Positions 51,820 through 61,275 of a DNA stretch of 64,000 bases are shown here, in pieces. Positions within the stretch are counted from its first letter, which is position 1. Each line of letters opens with the position of its first letter. A program made the position numbers and the translations under genes. Below the pieces are notes generated by a model that searched no databases, was not told the origin of the DNA, and was given only the letters and a program-made list of their open reading frames with translations. Source of the DNA: an uncultured Bacteroides sp. GTDB lineage: Bacteria > Bacteroidota > Bacteroidia > Bacteroidales > Bacteroidaceae. The stretch covers positions 1 to 64,000 of the forward strand of contig CAAFTU010000082.1 of assembly GCA_900766005.1 (NCBI GenBank), given 5' to 3'.

Positions 51820-53337
51820 TTATTGATGCTGTTCACGCAACAAATCATTCACAGTCTTCACCGGATTAAAGGTACTCAACGGCACTTCAACAAAAACAGT
51901 GTTCCAGTCACTCATTGCGCCGTTCCACAAGCCCGGAAGCTCCAATGCTTTCAGTTCTCTACCGTTCTTTGATTTATAAGAGATAAAACCTGTAGCCTTA
52001 TCCACATACTTCACCAAGTCGAATTTGTTTCCTTTATAATCGCGTACCGCACACACCAAATCCACCGGATTAAAGTGAGTACCCTTCTCGAACATCTCTT
52101 TCTTGACCGGATCATTCATGTCAATCTGAGAACTTTCCAAAATTTGCAATGAAACAGTACCATCCGCATTATAAGCCAGGAACGGGCCGCCTCCCGGTTC
52201 ACCCACATTCTTCACCATACCGCATACACGCATCGGACGGTTCAACTTCTTACGCAGATAAATAACCAGGTCGGCATCTTCCAGATCCTTGATATCCAGT
52301 TTGCGGCAACATAAAGTCTGCTGTAAGAAACGAATGATCTCTTCCAGCTGCGCATGTGTATATTTACCGCCATCCAGTAATTCCAAATATTCAAATACCT
52401 GCTTCTGCAGAGTAACCAGTACCCCCGCAATCAGCTTTTTATACGTAACAGTATCCTCTTTCAAGCGATCGGGAACCACATTATCTATATTCTTGATAAA
52501 GATAACATCGGCATCCAAATCATTCAGGTTCTCAATCAGCGCGCCGTGCCCCCCCGGACGGAACAACAGCTTGCCTTTATCGCGGAAAGGTTTGTTCTCC
52601 ATATCGGCAGCAACCGTATCCGTACTCGGCTTCTGTTCAGAAAACGACACATCATATTCCACCCCGTATTTCTTTGCATAAACGGCAACCTTCTCTTCCA
52701 CCAGCTTTGTGAACAACTCACGATGTTCCGTAGAGACGGTGAAATGCACATTCACTTTTCCGGTCTTGCCTGCCGCATACAACGCACCCTCCACCAAATG
52801 TTCTTCCAGCGGTGTACGCACACCATCCGCATACCGATGGAATTTCAACAACCCCTTCGGTAATGCCCCATAGTTCAAGCCGGCAGCTTCCAACAAATTG
52901 GCTACTATAGGTTTATACTCCTTCCCGGCCATCAAAGCATCAATATCCTTTCCTGTATTATCCATACAAGCCGCATTCAAGTCATTGTAGAATGCGAAGC
53001 TATGAATATGGTCGAAAAATTTCTTTTCGAAATCAGTCTTCGGAGTATTATAATCAGCCCCCAGGAATTCGAACAAATTCTTGAACATGCGGCTGGCAGC
53101 ACCAGAGGCGGGTACAAACTTCACGATAGTTTTCTCCCCTTCCTTATATGTATCCCATGCTTCCAAATAATTTTTCATTTCATTTTCGGCGGGAGCCATG
53201 ATTCCCTTTTCAACAGAAGCGGCTGCATCCAGCTTCAAAAATGGGAAACCCTTTTCAAAGCAAGCCAGTTGTTCTGCAATCTGCTGCTCGGAAATTCCTT
53301 TTTTCACTAATAAGTCTTTGTCTTCAGGTGTTAACAT
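51820..53337 (-). CDS. DUF4301 family protein
   Basis: Large cytoplasmic protein, 505 aa, no signal peptide. It matches the DUF4301 family of Bacteroidetes as I remember it: KFVPASGAASRMFKNLFEF (about 73-91), RTPLEEHLVEGALYA, LFRPGGHGALIENLNDLDADVIFIKNIDNVVPDR and GEPGGGPFLAYNADG. The GxGSRM-like ASGAASRM and FIKNIDN stretches recall nucleotidyltransferase or sugar-phosphate uridylyltransferase folds, which is only a hint. No function is established. It is a single gene. Confidence 0.88.
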   Translation of the reverse strand: MLTPEDKDLLVKKGISEQQIAEQLACFEKGFPFLKLDAAASVEKGIMAPAENEMKNYLEAWDTYKEGEKTIVKFVPASGAASRMFKNLFEFLGADYNTPKTDFEKKFFDHIHSFAFYNDLNAACMDNTGKDIDALMAGKEYKPIVANLLEAAGLNYGALPKGLLKFHRYADGVRTPLEEHLVEGALYAAGKTGKVNVHFTVSTEHRELFTKLVEEKVAVYAKKYGVEYDVSFSEQKPSTDTVAADMENKPFRDKGKLLFRPGGHGALIENLNDLDADVIFIKNIDNVVPDRLKEDTVTYKKLIAGVLVTLQKQVFEYLELLDGGKYTHAQLEEIIRFLQQTLCCRKLDIKDLEDADLVIYLRKKLNRPMRVCGMVKNVGEPGGGPFLAYNADGTVSLQILESSQIDMNDPVKKEMFEKGTHFNPVDLVCAVRDYKGNKFDLVKYVDKATGFISYKSKNGRELKALELPGLWNGAMSDWNTVFVEVPLSTFNPVKTVNDLLREQHQ

Positions 53338-53398
53338 AAGTACATGATTTTATATGGTTTAAATAAATTGTTACCTTATTCTTTCACTATTAATTGCC

Positions 53399-53406
53399 CA
53401 AAAATA
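53399..53406 (-). promoter_or_regulatory. -7 box of the DUF4301 gene
   Basis: Minus-strand TATTTTTG, 62 nt upstream of the DUF4301 start, in the divergent region shared with the RelA-type gene. Confidence 0.4.
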
Positions 53407-53480
53407 CAAAAAAATGCGAGAACACTACCTAATAAATAAAGAAAAAAACTACCTTTACCCTCGAAAAGATTTCACGTGTT

Positions 53481-55694
53481 ATGGAAGAAAAAGCATTTTT
53501 CACAGCCAAAGAGCGTGAGCAACTGTTCGCCCTCTATAAACGATTGCTGCAATTATCCGGCGACACCTTGCAGAAGGGTGATTGCCATAAGTTAAAAATA
53601 CACCTCATAAAAGCAGTTGCCGAAGGTAACCTGCCACGAAATTGTTTCGGAATGAATCCTATCATCAAAGATATGCAGACCGCTGTCATCGTGGCCGAGG
53701 AAATTGGGATGAAACGGGCTTCCATCCTGGGGATCATGCTGCACGAATCGGTAAAGAACCATTTATGCACCTTAGCATCTGTACAACAGGAATATGGAGA
53801 GGATGTAGCGGGGATCATACGCGGTCTTGTGAAAATCAATGAGCTATACTCCAAAAGCCCTACCATAGAATCGGAAAATTTCCGCAACCTGCTACTCTCC
53901 TTTGCCGAAGACATGCGTGTTATTCTGATCATCATTGCAGACCGCGTGAACCTGATGAGACAGATAAAGGAGACTCCCAATATAGAAGCACGCACCCAAG
54001 TAGCCAACGAAGCTGCCTATCTGTACGCACCACTGGCACACAAGCTGGGGCTATACAAACTGAAATCGGAACTGGAAGACCTTTCCTTGAAATATACCGA
54101 ACACGACGTATATTATCATATAAAGGACAAACTGAACGAAACGAAAGCCTCCCGTGACAAATACATAGCCGCCTTTATCGAACCGATACAGCATAAGCTG
54201 GAAGAAGCAGGATTGAAGTTCCACATGAAAGGGCGTACCAAGTCCATCCATTCCATCTATCAGAAAATGAAGAAACAGAAATGTCCCTTCGAAGGAGTGT
54301 ATGACTTGTTTGCCATCCGAATCATTCTGGACTCTCCCGTCGACAAGGAAAAACAAGAATGCTGGCAGGTATATTCCATTGTGACCGATATGTATATGCC
54401 CAATCCCAAACGTCTGCGCGACTGGCTCTCCGTACCCAAAAGTAACGGATACGAATCCTTGCATACCACTGTAATGGGGCCTGAAGGCAAATGGGTGGAA
54501 GTACAGATACGCACCGAACGCATGGACGAGATAGCGGAACGTGGTCTGGCAGCCCACTGGCGTTACAAAGGCGTAAAAGGAGAAAGCGGTCTGGATGAAT
54601 GGCTGACCTCCATCCGGGAAACACTGGAGAACGCCGACAGTGACCTGGAAGTGATGGACCAGTTCAAACTGGAATTATACGAAGACGAAGTATTCGTATT
54701 CACCCCCAAAGGTGACTTGTACAAGATGCCGAAAGGAGCGACCGTACTGGACTTTGCTTTCGCCATCCACAGCAAACTGGGGTCCAAGTGTATCGGAGCA
54801 AAGGTGAACGGAAAGAACGCACAATTAAAGCAAACGCTGAACAGCGGTGACCAGGTAGAAGTCATGACTTCAAACACCCAGACACCCAAACGCGACTGGC
54901 TGAACATCGTCACCACTTCGAAGGCAAGAACCAAAATACGCCAGGCCATCAAAGAGATAGAAGCCCGCCAGACAGAGTTCGCCAAAGAAACCATAGAACG
55001 TAAATTCAAGAACCGCAAACTGGAATACGATGAAGCAGTGATGATGCGCCTGATAAAAAAGCTGGGATACAAAACCGTAACCGAGTTCTACCAGGACATA
55101 GCCAACGAGACAAGAGATGCGAACGACATCATCGAAAAATACCTGGAACTGAAGAAAAAGGAAACGGAAAACCGGGAAGATATTGTCTATCGCAGCGCCG
55201 AGAATTTCAGCATGCAGACAGCACAGGACGACAAGACCTTCAAAGAGGACGTACTGGTCATTGATCAGAATTTGAAAGGACTGGACTTCAAATTAGCCAA
55301 ATGCTGTAACCCTATCTATGGCGATGATGTATTCGGATTTGTAACCATCAGCGGAGGAATCAAAATACACCGTACCGACTGTCCTAACGCACGGGAGTTG
55401 CAATCACGTTTCGCCTACCGTATCGTAAAGGCGCGTTGGGCTGGGAAAAGCCACGGCAAACAATACCCCATCACGCTGCGCATCGTTGGCCATGACGATA
55501 TAGGAATTGTGACAAATATCACCTCCATTATCAATAAGGAAAACGATATCCTGCTCCGTTCCATCAGTATCGACTCGCACGACGGGCTGTTCAGCGGCAT
55601 GATGACCGTAATGGTAGATGATACTTCAAAGCTGGAATCATTAGTAAAAAAGATAAAGACAGTAAAAGGAGTAAAACAGGTAAACAGAGGATAA
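53481..55694 (+). CDS. RelA/SpoT-type (p)ppGpp synthetase with a degenerate hydrolase domain
   Basis: Stringent-response enzyme of 737 aa with the long RSH layout. The HD-type hydrolase domain (about 30-190) is decayed: the usual HP is NP in FGMNPI, the HD dyad with its ED is HESVKN (about 87-92), and only ADR (about 153) remains. The synthetase domain (about 235-370) is intact, with KGRTKSIHSIYQKMKKQ, YESLHTTVMGPEGKWVEVQIRT and AERGLAAHWRYK. TGS (about 405-465) and C-terminal ACT (about 665-737) domains follow. I infer a synthesis-only RelA-like enzyme, with a separate bifunctional SpoT elsewhere. Confidence 0.93.
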   Translation: MEEKAFFTAKEREQLFALYKRLLQLSGDTLQKGDCHKLKIHLIKAVAEGNLPRNCFGMNPIIKDMQTAVIVAEEIGMKRASILGIMLHESVKNHLCTLASVQQEYGEDVAGIIRGLVKINELYSKSPTIESENFRNLLLSFAEDMRVILIIIADRVNLMRQIKETPNIEARTQVANEAAYLYAPLAHKLGLYKLKSELEDLSLKYTEHDVYYHIKDKLNETKASRDKYIAAFIEPIQHKLEEAGLKFHMKGRTKSIHSIYQKMKKQKCPFEGVYDLFAIRIILDSPVDKEKQECWQVYSIVTDMYMPNPKRLRDWLSVPKSNGYESLHTTVMGPEGKWVEVQIRTERMDEIAERGLAAHWRYKGVKGESGLDEWLTSIRETLENADSDLEVMDQFKLELYEDEVFVFTPKGDLYKMPKGATVLDFAFAIHSKLGSKCIGAKVNGKNAQLKQTLNSGDQVEVMTSNTQTPKRDWLNIVTTSKARTKIRQAIKEIEARQTEFAKETIERKFKNRKLEYDEAVMMRLIKKLGYKTVTEFYQDIANETRDANDIIEKYLELKKKETENREDIVYRSAENFSMQTAQDDKTFKEDVLVIDQNLKGLDFKLAKCCNPIYGDDVFGFVTISGGIKIHRTDCPNARELQSRFAYRIVKARWAGKSHGKQYPITLRIVGHDDIGIVTNITSIINKENDILLRSISIDSHDGLFSGMMTVMVDDTSKLESLVKKIKTVKGVKQVNRG

Positions 55695-55715
55695 ACTCAC
55701 CCCAAACTTAAAAAA

Positions 55716-56069
55716 ATGAATGAACTGCATAAACGACTAAAAAGCTTTACATACGCCTGGAAAGGCGTATGTAGTTTTTTAAGCAAGGAACACAATGCCT
55801 GGATACATTGCGCAGCCATCATCGCCGTAACCATTGCAGGCATCCGGTTTGAAATAACACGCACCGAATGGCTTGTCGTCCTCCTGTGCTTTGCAATGGT
55901 ACTGGCTGCCGAAGCATTCAACACAGCCATAGAACGCCTGGTAAACCTGGTATCACCAGACTACCATCCTATAGCCGGAGACGTAAAGGACATAGCGGCA
56001 GGAGCCGTACTGATTTGCGCTATCTTTGCCGCCCTCATAGGGTTGATTATCTTTGTCCCTTATTTTTAA
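55716..56069 (+). CDS. Diacylglycerol/undecaprenol kinase family protein
   Basis: Small membrane kinase, 117 aa with three helices. The DgkA-family signature EAFNTAIERLVNLVSPDYHP (Glu and Asn for Mg-ATP) is followed by GDVKDIAAGAVLICAIFAALIG. An N-terminal basic amphipathic stretch (KRLKSFTYAWKGV) is typical. Gram-positive homologues phosphorylate undecaprenol, so the lipid substrate is uncertain. It lies 21 nt after the RelA-type gene and is probably co-transcribed. Confidence 0.92.
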   Translation: MNELHKRLKSFTYAWKGVCSFLSKEHNAWIHCAAIIAVTIAGIRFEITRTEWLVVLLCFAMVLAAEAFNTAIERLVNLVSPDYHPIAGDVKDIAAGAVLICAIFAALIGLIIFVPYF

Positions 56070-56163
56070 AGGTGTTAATTTACCATTTATTTCACTAACA
56101 GTTAAAGACCTTTTATAAAAAAAACAGTAATTTAGCCCCGATAATTTTTAAAAAGTGGAACTA

Positions 56164-56577
56164 ATGAAGAAAATTTTGCTTTCAACATTATTGTTGATTA
56201 TAGGGTTAACCACATACGCAGCCGTATGGCAATCTCAAGGAGAAGCAGAAATAACCTTTGAGAAAACAACACATAACTTCGGTTCATTCCCCGAGTCTAG
56301 CCCGAAAGTTACTTGCGTTTTCAAATTCAAAAATTCGGGAGACGGTCCCTTGGTCATTCATCAAGCGATCGCATCTTGCGGATGTACTGTTCCCCAATAT
56401 CCTAAAGAGCCCATCAAACCGGGTGAAAGTGGACAGATAACAGTGACTTATAATGGAGCCGGCAAATTTCCGGGACATTTCAAGAAATCAATCACTATCC
56501 GCACAAACGGGAAAAATGAAATGACACGTCTTTATATAGAAGGTGATATGACCCCGAAAAGCACAGTTGCAGAATAG
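56164..56577 (+). CDS. DUF1573 periplasmic protein
   Basis: Secreted immunoglobulin-like protein, 137 aa from the ATG at 56164 (a GTG at 56155 is the alternative). The signal peptide ends near TYAAV. The DUF1573 core reads FEKTTHNFGSFPESSPKVTCVFKFKN, then SCGCTVPQYPKEPIKPGESGQITVTYN with the conserved Cys-Gly-Cys. It is a single-domain, very common Bacteroidetes family of unknown function, related to ASH/MSP-type beta sandwiches. A strong terminator follows. Confidence 0.92.
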   Translation: MKKILLSTLLLIIGLTTYAAVWQSQGEAEITFEKTTHNFGSFPESSPKVTCVFKFKNSGDGPLVIHQAIASCGCTVPQYPKEPIKPGESGQITVTYNGAGKFPGHFKKSITIRTNGKNEMTRLYIEGDMTPKSTVAE

Positions 56578-56596
56578 AATTCTCACATCATAAGAG

Positions 56597-56647
56597 AGAG
56601 GATGTATCAAAACAAAAGAAGATTCGAGTTTGATACATCCTCTTTTT
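56597..56647 (+). terminator. Strong terminator after DUF1573
   Basis: Perfect 15-bp stem (56597-56611 with 56629-56643, AGAGGATG.../...CATCCTCT), 17-nt loop, followed by TTTT. Confidence 0.85.
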
Positions 56648-56785
56648 ATATCCGGAAAACACTGCCCCGCCTGCCTGTATCCAAGTAAAGACAAAAAAAT
56701 AAGAAAAAAAGAACATTTTTCCCCAATAATAAGCCACTCTTATTCTGATTAAAATAACGTACTTTGCAGCAAATTTAAGAGAACA

Positions 56786-57592
56786 ATGACAAACAAGCTA
56801 TTATTCTTTGTCCTGCTGGCCCTCTGTTTCAGTGGCTGTGACATGCTGGAAACCCATCCATACGATGTACATATTACAGGAGAAAGAGAACTGACCAACA
56901 AAAACATCCAGTTGATAGAAAACAAAATGCAAGGCAAAAAAACAATCCGCTTTGCCATGATCAGTGATACCCAACGATGGTACAACTCTACCGAAGATGT
57001 TGTAAAAGCCCTCAATGCCCGTGGTGACATAGACTTTGTCATTCACGGAGGAGACCAGTCCGATTTCGGCGTCACAAAAGAATTCATATGGATGCGGGAC
57101 ATATTTAACAAATTCCAGATGCCCTACGTATGCCTTTTAGGCAACCACGACTGTCTGGGTACAGGTGAAGACGCATACAGAGCCATTTATGGAGATCCCA
57201 ACTTCGCCTTCACAGCCGGAAATGTACGCTTTATCTGCCTCAATACCAATGCGATGGAATATGATTATTCGGAACCGGTTCCCGATTTCAATTTTATAGA
57301 AAATGAACTGAACAACCTGTCGCCTGAAATAGAAAAAACGGTATTCGCAATGCACGTAAAACCTTTTGAATTTGTATTCAACAACAATGTAGCAAAAATC
57401 TTCCAACTATACGTCAACCAGTTCCCCAAAGTCCAGTTCTGTCTTTACGGCCATGAACACAAATTCGCAGTAGATGATCTATTCAACGACGGAGTTCTGT
57501 ATTTCCAATGCCCCTGCATAGACAAACGCATCTACTTATTATTCACCATTAAAGAAGATGGAACCTACGATTATGAAACAGTTGAATTTTAA
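56786..57592 (+). CDS. Calcineurin-like metallophosphoesterase lipoprotein
   Basis: Lipid-anchored phosphoesterase, 268 aa; the signal peptide ends in lipobox CFSGC. The metallophosphatase motifs are ISDTQRW (near 59), VIHGGDQSDFG (GGD, near 91), LLGNHDCLG (GNHD), a His in VFAMHVKPF, and LYGHEHKF (GHEH). The substrate is unknown; secreted members act on nucleotides, phospholipids or lipid A precursors. Its last 20 nt overlap the start of the following outer-membrane protein gene, so the two are translationally coupled. Confidence 0.92.
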   Translation: MTNKLLFFVLLALCFSGCDMLETHPYDVHITGERELTNKNIQLIENKMQGKKTIRFAMISDTQRWYNSTEDVVKALNARGDIDFVIHGGDQSDFGVTKEFIWMRDIFNKFQMPYVCLLGNHDCLGTGEDAYRAIYGDPNFAFTAGNVRFICLNTNAMEYDYSEPVPDFNFIENELNNLSPEIEKTVFAMHVKPFEFVFNNNVAKIFQLYVNQFPKVQFCLYGHEHKFAVDDLFNDGVLYFQCPCIDKRIYLLFTIKEDGTYDYETVEF

Positions 57593-58319
57593 AAAGATAT
57601 TTCTGAACCTATTGTGGCCACTATTGCCTTTTACGGCACAAGCCCAAGAAAATAATACACTTTACTCCATCTTATCCAAAGACAGCATACTTGTCTCCTC
57701 TCCTTCCGTTCAAAACCAAGAGGAAGATATTGTAACCCAAATGCCAAACCGGCACCATAAATACGACAAGCGCGTACACCGTTACAGGCGTGCGTGGGAA
57801 GCTTTGATCCCCACCCACACCAAATTACAGTACGCCGGTGGAATGGGCCTGTTATCCTGGGGCATAGGCTGGGATTATGGAAAAAGAGGCCAATGGGAAA
57901 CCGATCTTCTTTTGGGCTTCATCCCCCGCTACTCATCCAAACATTTCAAGATGACCATGACCTTGAAACAGAATTATATCCCGTGGAGTATCTGGCTGGG
58001 CAAAGACTTCTCGCTAGAACCGCTGACTACCGGAATCTATTTCAACACCGTATTCAGCGATGATTTCTGGACAAGCGAACCTGAGCGCTATCCCCGTGGA
58101 TACTACGGATTTTCCACCCGTATCCGCACCCATATCTTTCTGGGACAACGCGTCCGTTTCGATGTGCCCGAAAAGTACCGGAAGTTCTCTAAAAGCATCA
58201 CCGCATTCTACGAAATCAGCACATGCGATTTATACGTTGTCAGTGCGTTCAACAACAGTTATTTGAAACCCGATGACTATCTGAGACTATCATTTGGATT
58301 GAAATTTCAGATATTCTAA
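57573..58319 (+). CDS. Predicted outer-membrane beta-barrel protein of unknown function
   Basis: 248 aa from the ATG at 57573, which has the signal peptide (FLNLLWPLLPFTAQAQ); the frame opens at 57558. The mature part has an Arg/His-rich segment (NRHHKYDKRVHRYRRAW) followed by strands rich in aromatics (LLSWGIGWDYGKRGQWETDLLLGF) and a C-terminal Phe (LKFQIF), as outer-membrane barrels do. It is coupled by overlap to a lipoprotein phosphoesterase. The strand count would fit a small 8- to 12-stranded enzyme-type or structural barrel. I do not recognise the family. Confidence 0.78.
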   Translation: MKQLNFKKIFLNLLWPLLPFTAQAQENNTLYSILSKDSILVSSPSVQNQEEDIVTQMPNRHHKYDKRVHRYRRAWEALIPTHTKLQYAGGMGLLSWGIGWDYGKRGQWETDLLLGFIPRYSSKHFKMTMTLKQNYIPWSIWLGKDFSLEPLTTGIYFNTVFSDDFWTSEPERYPRGYYGFSTRIRTHIFLGQRVRFDVPEKYRKFSKSITAFYEISTCDLYVVSAFNNSYLKPDDYLRLSFGLKFQIF

Positions 58320-58352
58320 TCAAATCATGAGGATGTTTCTCTATTTTTTCAC

Positions 58353-58360
58353 TATTTTTG
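58353..58360 (+). promoter_or_regulatory. -7 box of the OPT transporter gene
   Basis: TATTTTTG, 44 nt before the ATG at 58405. Confidence 0.4.
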
Positions 58361-58404
58361 GGCATTTATTATGATAAATTTCAAAAATAACAACATAGAG
58401 AAAC

Positions 58405-60396
58405 ATGAAACAAGAAGAAGAAAAATCGGTTGGATTGCCCGATAACGCGTTCCGACCTCTGAAACCGGGGGAACAATATCACCCCATCATGTCACCAAAC
58501 AAAAAATATCCCGAAGTAAACCTATGGTCTGTGCTATGGGGTATCGCCATGGCGGTATTATTCTCGGCGGCCGCAGCTTACCTGGGATTAAAAGTGGGAC
58601 AGGTTTTTGAAGCCGCCATCCCTATCGCCATCATCGCCGTAGGTGTATCGGGAGCCGCCAAGCATAAAAACGCGTTAGGTGAGAATGTCATCATCCAATC
58701 CATCGGTGCCTGTTCGGGAGTCATAGTGGCAGGAGCCATCTTCACATTGCCCGCCCTTTATATATTGCAGGACAAATACCCCGAAATGACAGTCAACTTC
58801 TTTCAGATGTTTGTCAGCTCACTGCTGGGAGGTATTTTGGGGATCCTGTTCCTCATCCCCTTCCGTAAATATTTCGTCAGCGACAAACATGGCGAATATC
58901 CCTTCCCCGAAGCCACTGCCAGTACGCAAGTGCTTGTTTCCGGCGAGAAAGGCGGAAGCCAGGCAAAGCCATTGCTTTTTGCAGGACTAATAGGAGGTCT
59001 GTACGATTTCATTGTAGCCACATTCGGCTGGTGGAATGAAAACTTCACCACCCGCGTATGCGGCTGGGGTGAGATGGTTGCCGAAAAAGCCAAACTGGTG
59101 ATGAAAATAAACACCGGTGCAGCAGTATTAGGCCTAGGCTATATTGTCGGCTTGAAATACGCGGCTATCATTTGTGCCGGTTCATTGGTGGTATGGCTGG
59201 TTATTGTTCCAGGTATGGCCCTGTTGTTCGGCGACCAAGTGCTGAATGCATGGAATCCGGCCTTGACACAAACCATCAGCGAAATGTCACCCGAAGTTAT
59301 ATTCAAGGAATATGCCAAAAGTATCGGTATTGGTGGTATCGCCATGGCCGGTGTGATCGGTATCGTGCGCTCATGGGGCATTATAAAGAGTGCTGTGGGA
59401 CTGGCCGCCAAAGAGATGGGCGGCAAGAAGGTGGAAGCAAACGTCATCCGCACGCAGAAAGACCTTTCCATGAAAATAATCGCCTTCGGGTCCATCTTCA
59501 CCATCCTGCTGATCTTACTGTTCTTCTTTTTTGATGTGATGCATGGAAATGTATTACACAGCATTGTAGCCATCCTGCTCGTAGCCGGCATTGCATTCCT
59601 GTTCACCACCGTAGCAGCCAACGCTATCGCCATAGTCGGCACTAACCCTGTATCGGGAATGACACTGATGACACTGATACTTGCCTCAGTAGTAATGGTT
59701 GCCGTTGGACTGAAAGGTGCTACCGGCATGGTTGCTGCACTGGTTATGGGTGGTGTGGTTTGTACGGCACTCTCTATGGCAGGCGGATTCATCACAGACT
59801 TGAAAATAGGTTACTGGCTGGGCAGTACTCCTGCCAAACAGGAAACATGGAAATTCCTCGGCACACTAGTATCGGCAGCAACTGTGGGCGGCGTCATCAT
59901 GATCCTGAACAAGACCTACGGCTTCTCCACCGGCGCATTGGCAGCTCCGCAGGCCAACGCGATGGCAGCCGTAATAGACCCGCTGATGAACGGTGTAGGC
60001 GCTCCCTGGCTGCTTTACGGAATAGGCGCTGTGCTGGCATTGGTGCTGACCTACTTCAAAGTACCCGCACTGGCTTTTGCGCTGGGTATGTTCATTCCAC
60101 TGGAATTGAACCTGCCGTTGCTGGTAGGTGGAGCGGTGAACTGGTATGTCACTACCCGCAGCAAAGACGAGGCAGTGAATGCCGAACGTGGCGAGAAGGG
60201 AACTTTGCTGGCATCCGGATTCATAGCCGGAGGCGCATTGATGGGGGTTGTCAGTGCCGCCATGCGCTTTGGCGGTATCAATCTGATCAACGAAGAATGG
60301 CTGAGCAACCCGTTGAGCGAAGTGCTGTCAATGGCCGCCTATATCCTCCTGATCATATGGCTGGTTAAAGCCAGTATGCATATAAAGAAAAAATAA
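58405..60396 (+). CDS. OPT-family oligopeptide transporter
   Basis: Inner-membrane transporter of 663 aa with about 15 helices. Conserved OPT elements are NLWSVLWGIAMAVLFSAAAAYLGLKVGQVFEAAIP (about 34-68; split here), GENVIIQSIGACSGVIVAGAIFTLPAL, and FRKYFVSDKHGEYPFPEATASTQVLVSGEKGG. Prokaryotic members probably import small peptides or metal-chelate complexes with protons. An alpha/beta-hydrolase gene follows by 33 nt and may be co-transcribed. Confidence 0.94.
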   Translation: MKQEEEKSVGLPDNAFRPLKPGEQYHPIMSPNKKYPEVNLWSVLWGIAMAVLFSAAAAYLGLKVGQVFEAAIPIAIIAVGVSGAAKHKNALGENVIIQSIGACSGVIVAGAIFTLPALYILQDKYPEMTVNFFQMFVSSLLGGILGILFLIPFRKYFVSDKHGEYPFPEATASTQVLVSGEKGGSQAKPLLFAGLIGGLYDFIVATFGWWNENFTTRVCGWGEMVAEKAKLVMKINTGAAVLGLGYIVGLKYAAIICAGSLVVWLVIVPGMALLFGDQVLNAWNPALTQTISEMSPEVIFKEYAKSIGIGGIAMAGVIGIVRSWGIIKSAVGLAAKEMGGKKVEANVIRTQKDLSMKIIAFGSIFTILLILLFFFFDVMHGNVLHSIVAILLVAGIAFLFTTVAANAIAIVGTNPVSGMTLMTLILASVVMVAVGLKGATGMVAALVMGGVVCTALSMAGGFITDLKIGYWLGSTPAKQETWKFLGTLVSAATVGGVIMILNKTYGFSTGALAAPQANAMAAVIDPLMNGVGAPWLLYGIGAVLALVLTYFKVPALAFALGMFIPLELNLPLLVGGAVNWYVTTRSKDEAVNAERGEKGTLLASGFIAGGALMGVVSAAMRFGGINLINEEWLSNPLSEVLSMAAYILLIIWLVKASMHIKKK

Positions 60397-60429
60397 CCCT
60401 TTTTCAAATACCGTGAAAATAAAAGCTAT

Positions 60430-61275
60430 ATGAAACGAATCTTACTAATGAGTTTACTTGCAATCTCTACCGCATTATCTGCCCAGAAACCTGTAGAGTT
60501 GGAATTATGGCCCGATGGCGCCCCCAACTCCAACGGCATCACCACTCCCGAGCAGAAATTAGAGAACAACCGGATTTCCAATGTCAGTGAGCCTACCCTT
60601 ACCATTTATCCGGCAGCCAAACCGAACGGACTGGCTGTCGTGGCTTGTCCCGGAGGGGGATACATACGCCTGGCAATGAATCACGAAGGGCACGATATGG
60701 CAGACTGGTTCAACGCACAAGGCATCACATACGCCGTATTGAAATACCGTATGCCAAACGGACACCATGATGTACCGTTGAGCGACGCCCATCAGGCTAT
60801 CCGGCTGATGAGAGAACACGCCAACGAATGGCATATTCAAAAAGTGGGTATCATGGGGGCCTCTGCGGGCGGACATCTGGCCAGTACGGCAGCCACCCAC
60901 TATACAGCCGGAACGCGTCCGGATTTTCAGATCCTGTTTTATCCCGTCATAAGCATGGATCTGTCCAACTGCCATAAGGGCTCACGTGACAATCTTTTAG
61001 GGAAAAGCCCGTCAGAAGAGCTAGTGAGACTTTACTCCAATGAACTGCAAGTAACAGGCGACACTCCTCCCGCCTTCATCATGCATAGCAGCGATGACGG
61101 AGCTGTACCCGTCAGCAACAGCGTGAGCTATTACCTGGCGCTGGTAAAGAATAAAGTCCCTGCTTCCCTCCACACCTATCCTATCGGCGGCCACGGCTGG
61201 GGTTTCCGCGACAGCTTTACCTATAAGCGCCAATGGACGGGAGAATTAGAAAAATGGCTGAGAGAAATACTGTAA
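60430..61275 (+). CDS. Secreted alpha/beta-hydrolase (BD-FAE-like esterase)
   Basis: 281-aa secreted esterase with a signal peptide ending in STALSAQ. The oxyanion region is VVACPGGGYIRLAMNHEGHD, the nucleophile elbow IMGASAGGHLAST (Ser near 140), the Asp region HSSDDGAVPVSNSVSYY, and the His region IGGHGWGF. The pattern fits the acetyl-xylan/feruloyl-type esterase family common in Bacteroides. It lies after the OPT transporter, which gives no clear clue to the ester hydrolysed. Confidence 0.9.
   Translation: MKRILLMSLLAISTALSAQKPVELELWPDGAPNSNGITTPEQKLENNRISNVSEPTLTIYPAAKPNGLAVVACPGGGYIRLAMNHEGHDMADWFNAQGITYAVLKYRMPNGHHDVPLSDAHQAIRLMREHANEWHIQKVGIMGASAGGHLASTAATHYTAGTRPDFQILFYPVISMDLSNCHKGSRDNLLGKSPSEELVRLYSNELQVTGDTPPAFIMHSSDDGAVPVSNSVSYYLALVKNKVPASLHTYPIGGHGWGFRDSFTYKRQWTGELEKWLREIL

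Noticed and set aside
53534..55072. Long minus-strand ORFs (up to 169 codons) opposite the RelA-type gene
   Set aside because: They mirror a strongly conserved plus-strand gene and show no recognisable domain of their own.
59139..59795. 218-codon minus-strand ORF within the OPT transporter gene
   Set aside because: Shadow of a hydrophobic, GC-biased gene; Ala/Thr/Pro/Met composition typical of an antisense frame.
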